Part shown: positions 39,951-52,249 of the stretch, piece after piece
How positions within the stretch are numbered: position 1 is the stretch's first letter
Layout of the letters: each line of letters opens with the position of its first letter
Assembly (NCBI GenBank): GCA_949775045.1
Contig: OX459097.1
Coordinates: 2,763,598 to 2,827,597 of the forward strand
Direction: 5' to 3'
Length of the DNA stretch: 64,000 bases
From: Metridium senile
Lineage: Eukaryota; Cnidaria; Anthozoa; Actiniaria; Metridiidae
Notes under the pieces: generated by a model
Told to the model about the DNA's origin: nothing
The model's database searches: none
Seen by the model: the letters and a program-made list of their open reading frames with translations, nothing else
Translations under genes and position numbers: made by a program

Positions 39951-40100
39951 CGAAGTAACAATATTTGAAGAAGTAACAATATTTGTAATATGATCATCCG
40001 GGTGGATGTAGCCCTCAAAAGGGCTGTTTGATTCCACCCGGATGATCCTATTACAAATATTGTTACTTCGACAAATATTGTTACTTCGATAAACATTCAT
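39935..40100. mobile_element. Hairpin MITE
   Basis: GAATGTTTATCGAAGTAACA at 39,942 pairs with its complement ending at 40,098. The centre pairs GATCATCCGGGTGGA with TCCACCCGGATGATC. The element is a near-perfect foldback. Confidence 0.75.
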
Positions 40101-40573
40101 TCACCTGGGTTCAGACCATTCAATACAATATTAATAGAGAATATAGAAGAAACTTCACGAACGTCATCGCCATTCCTAGTTTCTCATGTTTATCGGCGTT
40201 GCTGCTGCTAACTCGTGTATTGCGTGATTGCAAATGAAGTGTAACTTTCAAACGTCATCAGTATGGAATTTTTGCTCTCGGCGCGCAGATCCTTGTTCGC
40301 GGGAGACGTTTCAATTTCAATTTCAATTTTATTTTATTTTGCACACAAAGAAAATAGTTTAAATAATAATAATACATAATTATAAATATTATAGTTAATT
40401 ATAATATAAAATAAATTATTACCTTTCAAGTTATTAATTTCACTCTTAAAATACATTCGATTGCTCAATTCTTTCACATGATTTAAATGATTGGAGTAGT
40501 TTTTGTAGTATATCGCTTTTGCTCATCAGAACCATTATATGATAATACAAGTAACGCTTACGTTTGAGTGACT

Positions 40574-41018
40574 TTAAGATAGCAGAAGTAATCCAAGGCT
40601 TTTGAAATTATTACAGGCATCATTAACGTCTTCATTGTAGCTCCAGTTTGTTTTGTTTAAATCCTCAAGGAATTTCTTTTCATTTAAAGATTTAAGACAC
40701 CTTACTTTGGCATTCCTACTATTTTTAGTGAATCTAAAGCTATCAATTACCATAAAAACAGGAAAATGATCAGAAATGTCAGACAGAAGAATACCACAAG
40801 CGATATTTTTATGCATTAAGTTTGTGTAAATATGAGTCAATTAATGTTTGTGAATGACCAGTAACTCTTGTGGGTTGGGTGATTACTGGAAAAGAAAAGT
40901 TAGTATAAATCATATCCAAGTAATCTGAAATATTTTGGTGAGAAACAGATTGAATGAGATCAATATTGATATCACCGGTGACTATCAGGTGTTTGTTTTC
41001 TTTAGAAATCGTATTCAA
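40574..41018 (-). pseudogene. LINE endonuclease (APE-type) fragment, frameshifted
   Basis: Two overlapping minus-strand frames together show the late motifs of an exonuclease/endonuclease/phosphatase domain: IVTGDINIDL (GDxN), ITQPTRVT, LIDSYL, and ILLSDISDHFPVFMVI (SDH). A frameshift at about 40,810-40,840 separates them. No reverse transcriptase follows, so this is a dead fragment of a CR1/Jockey-like non-LTR retrotransposon. Confidence 0.7.
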
Positions 41019-41507
41019 GGTCTCGGCTAAAGCATCCTTGAAGTCTGAAATACTGGAATTAGGATGTCTATAAATAACGAGCGCTAATAAGCTTAAGGGT
41101 CTGTTTACGCAGGCTAAATGTTCATATATTCTAGATTTTTTAGATTATTCATAGTTATGATACCACTTTTATTGTAAAAAGCATCGCATTGTGACATGCG
41201 TTTTTTAAGAGATAAATTTTTATTATTATTATACCTTTTTATCACGCCACAGTATATTTTAAAAATACAGCCAATCAGAATGCTTGAAAGCCGTCGTATA
41301 TTCGGCGGTATTCAACTGCCTTTTTGCCATGGCACATTGCGGGTTATCTTTATTTTATATACTAGCCTACAGGATCGTATGAAACTATAAATTAAAACCG
41401 TTTGTTTGGCTACGCGTCTCTTTACGATTGGGAATTGGCCAATATGCTGTCAACATCTCCAGCCACTTGTGTGGCTGTTTAAGCAATTCCCATAGAATAG
41501 TGAAGCA

Positions 41508-41660
41508 ACTGATGTCACGTGTGGTACTCTGAGTGATCCCCTGATGTCACGTGTGGTACTCTGAGTGATCCCCTGATATCACGTGTGGTACTCTGAGTGA
41601 TCCCCTGATATCACGTGTGGTACTCTGAGTGATCCCCTGATGTTACGTGTGGTACCCATT
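41508..41660. repeat. Tandem array, 32-bp unit with CACGTG
   Basis: Five copies of TGATGTCACGTGTGGTACTC + TGAGTGATCCCC. CACGTG occurs at 41,516, 41,548, 41,580 and 41,612; the fifth copy has TACGTG at 41,644. No gene is attached to it. Confidence 0.9.
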
Positions 41661-42167
41661 AATATTTAATGTTTGTCAAACAAATATAATAACAACCGTT
41701 TGATAGCTATTTAAGGAGTTTATATATCTAATGTTTTGTGCATTTCACAGCTTTTATAGATATTATTATATATTTATAGATCTTAATTTACGACCAGGCT
41801 TATATTGAGATATGGTTTTTCATGATCACATGCATGCTTGGGAAAAGCATGTGAAATATCATGTGAAGTTTTAGTGATAGGATTAAGATTATTTAAGGTT
41901 TTTGGATGAAGCATAACTGTTTTACTTACTATGCGTGACATGATGTTAACTGGGATGCAATACTGCATGTATAGGTGTTGGCTATGGTCTTCAATATCAT
42001 TAACATTCAATAATCATTCAATATGCAGATTCGCAGTGGTGTGATTAGAATGTTACCCTAGAAACTAGAGGGTTTCTTGATCTAGTATTCGTATTTATCA
42101 TTTTTACGTTTGTGTTCGTTATTTTCAAGAGAAGCCCTGTAGCTTAACGAGCTTATTCTTTTAAATT

Positions 42168-42225
42168 CGCCGAGCCAATCAGAAGCGGAGGGTCGCTACG
42201 TGACCCCGGCCTTCTGATTGGTTTA
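42168..42225. repeat. Short hairpin (CCAATCAGAAG ... CTTCTGATTGG)
   Basis: AGCCAATCAGAAGC at 42,173 pairs with GCCTTCTGATTGGTTT at 42,209, with a GGGTCGCTACGTGACCCC mini-stem inside. The rest of 41,700-43,550 shows no gene. Confidence 0.7.
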
Positions 42226-43556
42226 AGTCTATGAAGGCCTTTGATTGGATGAAATCTGACAGCAAGATGTCAACAAGTTTGCCAAGTTTCCAAATATGGC
42301 TTTAATTGACAGTGTCAATCAAAACAGCATGGAAGTGAGATTCTAAGTTCTTTGGGCCAGGGATTCACGTTGAATCACAAACCGTCAACAAACCGTCAAA
42401 TTTACAAACGCTAAAGCAAACGCTAAAGCAAGGAGAAAATAACCCCTGGTACCTAGGGTATTAAAATGTCGAGTGAAAGGCGAATTAGCACAGGGCTTGT
42501 ATTTTTAATATTCTGAGTCAGGAGTATTTTCCAGTGATGTTGAATTAAAATTGAAATCTGGCCCTGGATGTTTTTCTATGTCAAATGAGACTGTTAAACC
42601 CGATTTGAGAGGAAAAACAAGACATATGACATAATGTTTCCTTGTTAATTACAAATAGGCATTAAAGGAACATTACAGGAGAAGCATATTTTAGGGACTG
42701 TTTATTATATACGCCTGAGGGGGCTGGAGGAAAATTAGGGGGGAGGGGGCGGGCTTCGAAAAAATATGCTTAAAGGGAAGAGGGTCTTTAGAAATTATTT
42801 CCTTACTCAAGGGCCTACAGATATACAGAGAATTCAGTCTTGAAAAATATTGAAGAAAGAGAGGGGTGGCCATTTTTTTTCAGTTTTCCTTCAACCTCCC
42901 TTGAGGCATTAATAATGAACAGTCCCTTAGCTCAAGTACCGTACATAAAAATCCCTGTCTGAATGTAGTAATACGTTATTTGTTGTGTGCAGAGTAAAAA
43001 TAAACCAAAAATAAATCGTAAAGCAACAATAAGAGGCGAAAAAAATGTGTATTGTATTATTTTTTAATTTTAATTTTAATTTTTTTTCAGTCCGGTATCC
43101 TAGTAATCCACGCGCTGTGATTGGCTAGCGCGCGGTCCAGTTTTTCACGATCTGCCCGGTCCACGGTATCCTGTTCGTGTTGTTCGTTGGTACTAGCATT
43201 TCTTTTGAAAAATTTGAAAAATCTTCTTTAATAGGTAACTGTTAATTATGGTAATTTATCGAACAAAATAGTAGGAGATCTAGAATTCTGAATTGACCAA
43301 AACACTGACAGAATGCGATAACTGACTGAGAGAAAATTAAAAGCTACGTGGAGAGCATTGGTTGTTTTTGCAAACATTTTGACAAGCAAAAGTAGAGAAA
43401 ATCAAATCAATATTGCAAAAACTCACGAGAGAATACACGAGACCTAGAATACACAAAAGGTTGTGAGAATACAAAAAGTTTTTTTAATTTTCTAGAGAAT
43501 ATAAAGCTCGTTCACATACCTCAATAATAGTTGAAAAATATACTTGTAGTTTTTAT

Positions 43557-43703
43557 ATGAATTTTTTCGTGTTTTGTAAATTAGCGAAAAAATATTCTCT
43601 CGATGGTATGTATACTACCTAGGGAATTGTTGTAGGTTTATTAGGGGTGTTGTAGGTTGCGTAATTCATCTTGGCGTTCTCTTGAGTCGCTTACCGAATT
43701 TTT
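43557..43703 (+). repeat. Split direct repeat A1
   Basis: It is nearly identical to A2 at 52,354-52,500; it starts ATGAATTTTTTCGTGTTTTG and ends GCTTACCGAATTTTT. It marks the left end of the element. Confidence 0.92.
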
Positions 43704-45529
43704 GTGTTAATCACTCTACTTGATCTAGTTTATCGTTCGCTAGTTTATGATGTCGGAAGGAAAGGAGCCGTCTCCTAGTGCATCGGGTTTGTCCCAAGAT
43801 TTGAAAATGATGTTAGAAGCGCAGAAAGAGTCTATCTTATCTGCGGTGAATGATCGAATCTCTGGTCTCCAATCGACCATTATTAAAAAGCAAGAAGATT
43901 TGGAGGGTCAGTTAGCAGAAGAGTTGGAACCGCCGACGTTCAAGAAGAAAGGAAATGAACAGCAGTTCAAATTCAACAAGAAGGTCTTAAAAGCTAATAT
44001 TAAAGTGGCTAGAGCTCTGGATCAAGGTGATGTACCTAAAGCCAAAGATATGCTTAAACAAGGTACTGTACTTTTAAATGGCAGGCAAAAATTAATCAAA
44101 TTGGCAAACAAATCTGAATTTGGGTGGGCTACTATTCAAGAATATGTAGACGACAAATTGGCTGATAACGAAGCTGACGCCAGTAAAATCAAAAAAGCGG
44201 AAAAAAGGGCCGCCGCACGTATTAAGAGGCTGTCTCTCTAAGAACCGCCCACTGCCGTTTTGGCTCAAAAACCGATTTTCTTCATACTGTGTCTGTGAGT
44301 TGCCTTTTATTAGTGTAAAATAAAACTGGAATTCGTTTGGAGAAAAAATCTTTTTTTCCGCATTTTTTGACAATTTTTCGATTTCTACCCGGATGTCTAT
44401 TTTTATCATCAAACGAGACTGAAAATTCAATCAACTTTGACTGTCGATAACTTTTCGAAATTTTCACCAAACAAAATCCCGTTGCTCACAGAAACTCTTG
44501 ATTACTATACCTTTATATTTCTTTAAAAATTTTTTCTAGAAGTGATAATAACGAAAGTATTTTAGCCACGAAAATACTACTAGTTTAGCGACTGTGGGAG
44601 TTTGCCGAAATATCACATTTGAAAATCCTTATTTCTCAAATGTGGCACCTAGCTGAGAAATGTCATTGGTATAGTGAGAAAATAGAAGGAATAATCTAAT
44701 GTAATCTGAAAACAAATTCGTTACTCACCTAAAATTGAGTGAACTAGCGGTGACTGAAGTTGAGCGTTTTTACTCAAATTTGCATATTCGTGTAAATAAT
44801 GTGTGACGTAACCATTTACCTAAATTAAAGTTTGCTTTCGTCGACGAAATTCACGTCTTGGGCGAGAAACAGTTTGAAATCAATACCAGTTATTATATTT
44901 CATCATATTAGAGGACATTTCGCATGGTTTTGGTGTTCTAAAATTTATTTATCGATAGTACATTGTGCACGTAGTTACTTACGTAACCGCAGACTTTAAC
45001 TGGCTATCGGCATGTACTTCATCTTGCATATTTATATTGAATTTATTTAACTAGTTTTAGGATTTATTTCTTATAATAACTAGAGATGAAACGCAATTAT
45101 TATTACTGATCATTGTTGATCAAAGCAGTGCGCAGAAAGCATCCCTCCTCATCATATTTAGACACTAAAATGCTGTCTTGTCATACTTCCGATGGGAAGG
45201 ACAAGCGGGAAAGTTTTCCCGCGCGCGCCAGTACACTGTTATTTTTTCCTGTCTTTTTGATGAGGCTGATAATCCGATGCTATCGTAATTGCTCTTTTCA
45301 TATATAATTGATGAGAAAGACTGACTTTAACTGATTATCGGCATTTACTTCATCTTGCATATTGTTGAATATATTTAACTATTTTTGTAGGTATAGATTG
45401 TTTGAATTTAGTAGTTAGTCAAAGTACTGAGTTTTCTTTGTTTTGATTGGCTTGTGAGAACACCAAGGTGTGTATTTTTTCGATTATAACTGCTTTCTTG
45501 ATTGCAGTATTATCAGTTTCGAACGGGTC

Positions 45530-45766
45530 TTAACTTGAACATGAGCAGTTGATGATCACCTCTGAAATCTTTTTTATAAAATCTGCTTTCTTTTCTCTTG
45601 ATTTTATTTCAATTTCGAAATAAGTACACATCTCTTTCAGCATTTTAACTTTAAATGAGCCAAGTTCACCTTTCTTTGAAATGTCACATAAGTTATATTC
45701 TTGGAACGTAATAGGGTGTGTTATAGAAATGTTATCAAAAACACATTCATAGTAGAGTACAAACAC
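45530..45766 (-). CDS. Possible exon: SAP-like domain inside the TTAA element
   Basis: SFKVKMLKEMCTYFEIEIKS plus REKKADFIKKISEVI matches a SAP-type DNA-binding helix pair near a C-terminus that ends in NCSCSS. The upstream part (HPITFQEYNLCDISKKGELG) also looks protein-like. The ATG at the start is not convincing. It may be the last exon of a gene whose first exon is at 46,302-46,529. Confidence 0.45.
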   Translation of the reverse strand: MFVLYYECVFDNISITHPITFQEYNLCDISKKGELGSFKVKMLKEMCTYFEIEIKSREKKADFIKKISEVIINCSCSS

Positions 45767-45899
45767 TAAAAGTGTGCAACATAAATACCACTAAATACTG
45801 CTAAATTATGCAAATTCTTTTGTTCTCTATTGTTTAATCAACACTATTTAGTGGTAAATAGTACAAAGTATTGCACACTTTTAGTGTTTGTACTCTATC
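45754..45899. mobile_element. 146-bp TA-flanked MITE
   Basis: GAGTACAAACACTAAAAGTG at the left end is inverted at the right end (..TTTTAGTGTTTGTACTC). TA flanks both ends, as in Tc1/mariner-type MITEs. It is nested in the TTAA element. Confidence 0.75.
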
Positions 45900-45986
45900 A
45901 ACTCATGCCTAAATTCTTCGTCTTCATCATTTTCACTGTCACTATCGTCGTTGATACTGTCACATCCAATTGTACTTGCTTTTGTT

Positions 45987-46001
45987 AATAATAATAATAA
46001 C

Positions 46002-46082
<81 letters not shown>
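45987..46082. repeat. (AAT)n microsatellite
   Basis: About 32 nearly uninterrupted AAT units, with one CAA early on. It causes a spurious poly-Asn open frame. Confidence 0.95.
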
Positions 46083-46083
<1 letters not shown>

Positions 46084-46301
46084 TATATAGCTTATATAGC
46101 GCTTATTCAAGTCTGTTCTAAGCGCTTAAAATAAAAATACAAAATACAAAAATACAAAAATGGATATGATTACAATGAAAAAGCTAATTTAAATAAATGA
46201 GTTTTGAGTTTAGACTTGAACGAAGATACACTTGAAATGACAGTAATTGAACGAGGTAGAGAGTTCCAAAGTAGTTAAGCCATCGACTCTTCTAGATTTT
46301 G

Positions 46302-46529
46302 CTAACCTTGAAAAAAGCTTTTAATTTGAGCTTGGTTGAGGCACTCTTCCCTTGTAAAACGTCGTTGACCGTCCTTGTTTCTCTCGCTCCTCATCTCTAG
46401 TGCAACAGCTGCGGCGTCGGCTTTATTGCCCGTTCTTTCGCCTGATTCAAATTTATGAACAGAAAAATCTCTGACATTGTCCGAAAAACGTTTACTTCCA
46501 GTTTTTGGTTTAGTCAATGCTCGTCCCAT
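46302..46529 (-). CDS. Possible first exon of the SAP-like gene
   Basis: MGRALTKPKTGSKRFSDNVR opens a basic, polar sequence (FESGERTGNKADAAAVALEM, then EECLNQAQIKSFF). A donor, CAAG|GTTAGC, lies at the end of the frame and gives phase 1. The pattern resembles a protein family I recall from cnidarian genomes, but no function is known. Whether it belongs to the transposon or was captured is open. Confidence 0.45.
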   Translation of the reverse strand: MGRALTKPKTGSKRFSDNVRDFSVHKFESGERTGNKADAAAVALEMRSERNKDGQRRFTREECLNQAQIKSFFQG

Positions 46530-49145
46530 TTCTAAAGATTAGAGAAATTGTGATGAGAACATTGATGATTAAAAAATAAATGATTAAAATGATATTTATG
46601 ATGGTGATAATATTAATAATTATGTTAATGTTGATGATAATGATGTTGATAATAACTATATGGAAAGTGATAACGATAAATGTCATTTAACGCCATAAAC
46701 AGAAGGAAATTATATTAACACTTACGTGATCCTATCTGTACTAGGATTCCGTACATTTTGAAATGCGAGTATTATTAAAGACACTTCGAGTTTTGTATTT
46801 TTGAAGTGGACCTGAATGAAGCGGATACTGACAGGACCTCGAAGGCCTCCAATGCCTGCCAAGTCTACCGCGATGGCTTGGACATATTTTCATGTTTTTT
46901 TTTGTAGCTATGTTGTCAAGACTAAATAATTCTGATCTTGCGACTATTAGTTGCCGTTCGTTCAAACCAGATCTCGAGAGATTGCAACTAGCAAGATGTA
47001 CGGAAATAGCATCGTCACAATTCTCTATCTCCACAACATATACCTCCGCTTCCAAACAGACGACATGCATGATAATTATACGTGTGCTTGTGAACTAGCC
47101 TGAAATTGTGTTTGCCTTATATTTGATTTGAAATCTACAACTAAACATTGACAGGCACTTGTCTGTCGGCCAATAGACTTCCCAAATTTGCTTAAGTCAG
47201 TCTTTAAAGTCTGTCTTTCTCATAAATTATATATGAAAAGAGCAATTATGATAGTATCGGATTATCAACCTCATCAGAAAGACAGAAGAAAAACAATAAC
47301 AGTGTATTGGCGGGAAAACTTTCCCGCTTGTTCTTCCCACCGGAAGTATGAAAGGACAGCATTTTTGTGTCTGAATATGATGGGTAGGGATGATTTCTGC
47401 GCACTGCTTTGATCAACAATAATCAGTAATAATAATTGCGTTTCATCTCTAGTTGTTATAAGAAATAAATCCTAAAACTAGTCAAATAAATTCAATATAA
47501 ATATGCAAGATGAAGTACATGCCGATAGTCAGTTAAAGTCTGCGGTTTACGTAAGTAACTACGTGCACAATGTACTATCGATAAATAAATTTTAGAACAC
47601 CAAAAACATGTGAAATGTCCTCTAATATGATGAAATATAATAACTGGTATTGATTTCAAACTGTTTCTCGCCCAAGACGTGAATTTCGTCGACGAAAGCG
47701 AACTTTTAGGTAAATGGTTACGTCACACATTATTTACACGAATATGCAAATTTGAGTAAAAACGCTCAACTTCAGTCACTGCTAGTTCACTCAATTTTAG
47801 GTGAGTAACAAATTTGTTTTCAGATTACATTAGCTTATTCCTTCTATTTTCTCACTATACCAATGACATTTCTCAACTAGGTGCCACATTTGAGAAATAA
47901 GGATTTTCAAATATGATATTTCGGCAAACTCCCACAGTCGCTAAACTAGTAGTATTTTCGTGGCTAAATTACTTACCGTTATTATCACTTCTAGAAAAAG
48001 TTTTTTAAGAAATATAAAGGTATAGTAATCAAGAGTTTCTGTGAGCAAGGGGGTTTTGTTTGGTGAAAATCTCGAAAAGTTATCGACAGTCAAAGTTGAT
48101 TGAATTTTCAGTCTCGTTTGATGATAAAAATAGACATCCGGGTAGAAATCGTAAAATTGTCAAAAAGTGCGGAAAAAAAGATTTTTTCTCCAAACGAATT
48201 CCAGTTTTATTATACACTAATAAAAGGCAACTCACAGACACGGTATGAAGAAAATCGGTTTTTGCGCCAGAACGGCAGTGGGCGGTTCTTAGAGAGACAG
48301 CCTCTTAAGTCTTTGCAAGATAAAAAGAAAAGGTCCAGCTCTTACAGCTCATTCAGCTCTAGATCGGTTCATTCCTCTTTGCCTCCCTCACGTAATTATA
48401 ATTCGTTGCCTTTGCCTAGTTCAAGCCCTGGTTTGGTTCCTTATTTTCGACCCGGTCAGAGTCGCTATTCCCTCACAGCAAGATCTACTCAAGACTTGTG
48501 TTTTCGATGCGGACGCCGGGGTCACTGGGCGGATTCCTGCCCAAGAAACCCAAACGTAAGTTCTTCAGCTTCAAAATGACTCGTTTGAACTCGAACAATC
48601 ATCTTCTTCTATTGGCTTTATTAAAGGAAATTTACGTTCTTGCATTGATTTTTGGCGCAGTATCGGTGCGTCAGAATATATTTTAGACGTCGTCGAGAAC
48701 GGTTTTAAGATTTTGTTCGTCGTTTCACCCAATCCGTACTGTATTGAAAATAGAAATTCTACTCGTTTATACTGTGATTTTGTCAATGAGTCTATTTTAG
48801 AGTTACTTGATCGTGGCTGCATTAGAGAAGTTTTTGATTCTCCTGAATTTTGTAATCCTTTACATGTTGCTGTTCAATCATCAGGCAAACTACGGCTTAT
48901 ACTGGACTTATCTCACTTAAACAAAATGTTAGTCAAGAAATCTGTTAAATACGAAGATTTGAGAACTGTTCTTCAAATTTTTCATGGTAAAGAATATGCA
49001 TTCACATTTGATCTGAAATCAGCCTATCATCATATCGATATATGTGAGGAGCATTCAAAATTTTTGTCTTTCAAATGGTCTTTTAGTCCTGGCCAGTTTC
49101 AATATTTTCAATTTAAAGTATTGCCATTTGGGCTTTCGTCTGCCT

Positions 49146-50272
49146 GTACCGCCGCGAAAGTGATCCCCGCCGCAATATTGATCCCGCCGCAATAATGATT
49201 CCCAAGTCGCCGCAATATTGATCCCCGCCGCAATAATGATTCCCAAGTCGCCGCAATAATGATTCCCGCCTCAATAATGATTCCCAAGTCGCCGCATTAA
49301 TGATCCCCATGGAAATGATAAACCTGGACAACTCGGGATCGATGGAGCATGTCACATTTAAAACAAACATATCAAATTTCATTCTCTACCTCGTTGATTC
49401 CTTTCTGGACATCGTTGTAGGAGGCCTTGTAGTATGGACTTCTTTAAACTATATTACATTTCCATTCTTCTGCTGTTCGCTCATGTTGATATTATCACTG
49501 GGAGTTAAATGAGCAAAGTACTTTGGACAAAGATGACCAGGATATGTTTATAGAACAATCATAGTTGTTGAGGTTCTCATAAAATTCCACAAATCTCCTA
49601 TTATATCATCCCTTCTAACTATTGTGCGACAATGGGGATTGCTTGATAAAAACTGGCTTTACTACAAATAATTGATTTTAATTTAATATTTCTATGACGA
49701 GACCGCTTTAAAAATCTAACTCGGTCAAACTTAAATTTGATCTCACATATTGTTGAAGCGAAGTTAATCTCGTTTAACTCTTTTACTAGCTTGACCTTAA
49801 CAGATAACCCTGATATCATTTGAATTGAAACTCCAACTTTGTAGTTGATTACATGAGCTACACAGAAATTATTGAGACTTCAAAAATAGTACAAAAAAGA
49901 TAAAGTACAGCACTACATAGATAACGAAAATGAAAGGCAGTATATAGATAATGAGTTTCAATATATAAAATAACTTTTGAAATGATAGCTAAAACGCGTT
50001 ATATTTAACACTTCATGACACAAAAAAAAGCAAACAAAAAGAAAAGAGAAACGAATATTAAACGAAAACACAAAAAGGGATCTACATATATGTGGATGAA
50101 TGCATGGAAAAATATAGAAATAGTCCATGCTCCATCGATCACGAGTTGTCCAAGTTCATAATTCCTTGGGGATCATTTTTGCGGCGACTTGGGAGTCATT
50201 ATTGCGGTGGGAATCAATATTGCGGCGACTTGGGAATCATTATTGCGGTGGGGATCATTTTCGCGGCGGTAC
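49146..50272. mobile_element. 1.1-kb element with subrepeat-rich inverted termini
   Basis: The ends are GTACCGCCGCGAAAGTGATC and its near complement at 50,250-50,272. Each terminus contains three or four alternating units of CCGCCGCAATAWTGAT and TCCCAAGTCGCCGCAATAAT. The interior is AT-rich and non-coding. It splits the reverse transcriptase gene. Confidence 0.8.
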
Positions 50273-50349
50273 ACTGCCCCGTATGTATTCACTAAACTTA
50301 TGAGACAGTTAATCAAGTATTGGAGGAGCAAAGGAAGCGTTATCTTACT

Positions 50350-50840
50350 TTAGTATAAATACGCAGGTGATTATAGAAAATCGCGCGCGCTGATTGGTTT
50401 GCTATCTCGGATTATCAGCCGATAATCACCTTTTCGGACAAAATGGCTGCCAGTAGTCGTTTTGTCACTGTTAGCGAAGATGAAATTAAAACTTTAAAGA
50501 AAATACTGTCCCAAAATCGACTAAAGAAGCAACTAAGTTTGGTGTCAAGCTATATAAAGGTATCATAGTAAATTTTCACGTTGTTTTTTTTTTGTCATTA
50601 TGCGAGACAAAGTTTACAATTTTTACGCGTAACGTTCGCGCTTTTAAAAAATAAAATATTTTCACTTTCAATGCTGTTTCCTTCTTTCTTTTTTGAAATA
50701 ATCACCTTTGTATTTATACTAAAACGATTATTCACCTCATGCGAAGTGATTATCGATGAATATTTACCTTGCAGCTCGAAGACTCGCCGCTCGGTAAATA
50801 TTCATCGATAATCACTTCGCCTTCGGCGAATAATTGTTAA
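50350..50840. mobile_element. Composite hairpin plus MITE insertion (copy 2)
   Basis: It is the same unit as at 189-700, in opposite orientation, starting TTTAGTATAAATACGCAGG and ending GGCGAATAATTGTTAA. It separates the sequence just before the reverse transcriptase YxDD box from the rest of the gene. Confidence 0.82.
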
Positions 50841-52249
50841 TTATTTGGACGATGGTATTGGAGGCGCTAAATCGTATATTGAAGCGAAAGCGTTAAGTGA
50901 TTCTGTGCGTCATGATATTATTGCGTCTGGTTTTGCCATAAACGAAGAAAAATCGGACTGGACTCCGCGTAACGAAGTTATGTTCCTTGGGTCTGTTTTG
51001 AATTTTAAAACTGGGATGATTTATATCTGTAAGCGCAGGATCGATAAATTGAAGTATTCCTTAGAATCTGTGATTTCTAGTGTTTACATACAAGTGCGCT
51101 CGTTAGCTGCGATTACGGGTCAAATTATTTCTATGGGTTGTGCTATTGGGAATATTACACGCTTAATGACTAGGAATTGTTATGTGGCAATTGAAAAGAG
51201 ATCCTCCTGGGAAGAGTCCATTACTATCTCTCCTGAGGTTAAGCATGAGCTTGCGTTTTGGTTGAATAATCTTGTTTCGCTTAACGGCAAAGCTATGATT
51301 CCTAAATCAAGTTCTGTAGGTTTAGTTTACTCGGATGCAAGCAATACGGGTTTTGGTGGATACATGGTACAATGTGGTCGAGAATACGTTTCTGGTTCAT
51401 GGCGGAACAAAAAAGAAATGGATGGAAGTTCTACTTTAAGAGAAATTTTGGCTGTTAAATATGTTTTGTTATCTTTATTGTCTAAGCTTGCAGGTTCAAC
51501 TGTTAAATGGTTCACAGATAATCAGAACGTTCCACGTATTTTGTCTTGTGGAAGTAGTAGAACACATCTACAACAAGAAGCTTTGTCTATTTTTCAAATT
51601 TGCTGTTCTAATAATATCTCTATTGAGATGGAGTGGATCAATCGTGATCGTAACGTTCAAGCGGATTTTTTAAGTCGGATTTACGACGCCGATGATTGGG
51701 GTCTTTCCCTTGTTTCATTTAGTATGTTAGATGCTGTTTGGGGTCCGCATTTTGTGGATAGGTTTGCCAACTATCTCAACCACAAGCTAGCAAGGTTCAA
51801 TTCAAGGTATTGGAATCCTGGATGTGAGGATATCGATGCATTCGTAGTGGATTGGAAAGACGAAAACAACTACATTTGTGCCCCTATCTCATTGATTCCA
51901 AGGGTGTTACTTCATTTGTCTAATTGTCGAGCTACTGGAACTTTAATAGTACCAATGTGGATTTCTGCACCGTTCTGGCCGATGCTTACTTATGACGGGA
52001 TTCACTTTAAGGATTTTGTTGTTGGATTTGCCTACTTCAAAAGATGATTTTACCCCGGGTTTGTGTAATAGTGTGTTTGGAAACGAAGATCTTAACTTTC
52101 GTGTTCTCGCTTTAAGAGTTGTATTCTAGTACGTACGTATGCTTTTTTATTTTTGCATTTATTATTTCAATTATTGTTCTATTTACATATTTATGCGTTG
52201 ATTATCTGTCACGTTTACGCCTAGCTTTCTTTGTATCCTTGGGCGGCGT

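Larger units (their letters stand above)
44226..48304. mobile_element. 4.1-kb TTAA-inserted element with ~1.1-kb inverted arms
   Basis: Arms 44,226 to about 45,330 and about 47,190-48,304 are inverted copies starting GAGGCTGTCTCTCTAAGAAC. TTAA lies at 44,222-44,225 and 48,305-48,308, inside the host retrotransposon's gag. No transposase is recognised. The interior holds two minus-strand exons of a SAP-like protein, a small MITE and an (AAT)n microsatellite. TTAA duplication points to the Kolobok or piggyBac class. Long arms with foreign-looking cargo resemble a non-autonomous, gene-carrying element. Confidence 0.85.
43747..48579 (+). pseudogene. gag-like gene with CCHC knuckle, split by a 4-kb insertion
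   Basis: The 5' part is 43,747 to about 44,225: a charged helical protein (MMSEGKEPSPSASGLSQDLK, then a coiled-coil region). The 3' part is about 48,305-48,579: a Ser-rich segment and a CCHC zinc knuckle, CFRCGRRGHWADSCP. The interruption is exactly at a TTAA, and the two parts are in a compatible frame when the insertion and one TTAA are discounted. The gene is therefore dead only because of the insertion. The product would coat the element's RNA. Confidence 0.8.
48569..52047 (+). pseudogene. Reverse transcriptase-RNase H gene, split by two insertions
   Basis: Three in-order parts survive. Part 1 (about 48,569-49,145) has SIGFIKGNLRSCIDFWRSIG, LRLILDLSHLNK and AFTFDLKSAYHHIDI (first catalytic Asp) and FQFKVLPFGLSSAC. 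Part 2 is ~70 bp (about 50,273-50,345) ending just before the second catalytic box. Part 3 (50,845-52,047) has YLDDGIGGAKS at its start, then RNase H with LVYSDASNTGFGGYM, a REILAVKYVL helix, WFTDNQNV and WINRDRNVQADFLSR. The frame overlaps the end of gag, so gag-pol frameshifting is likely in intact relatives. Confidence 0.82.

Noticed and set aside
45888..46121. Poly-Asn frame
   Set aside because: Translation of the (AAT)n microsatellite.
48060..48304. Open frames starting at 48,060 and 48,100
   Set aside because: They lie in the right arm of the TTAA element; only the part after 48,305 belongs to gag. The mirror frames at 44,092-44,470 come from the other arm.
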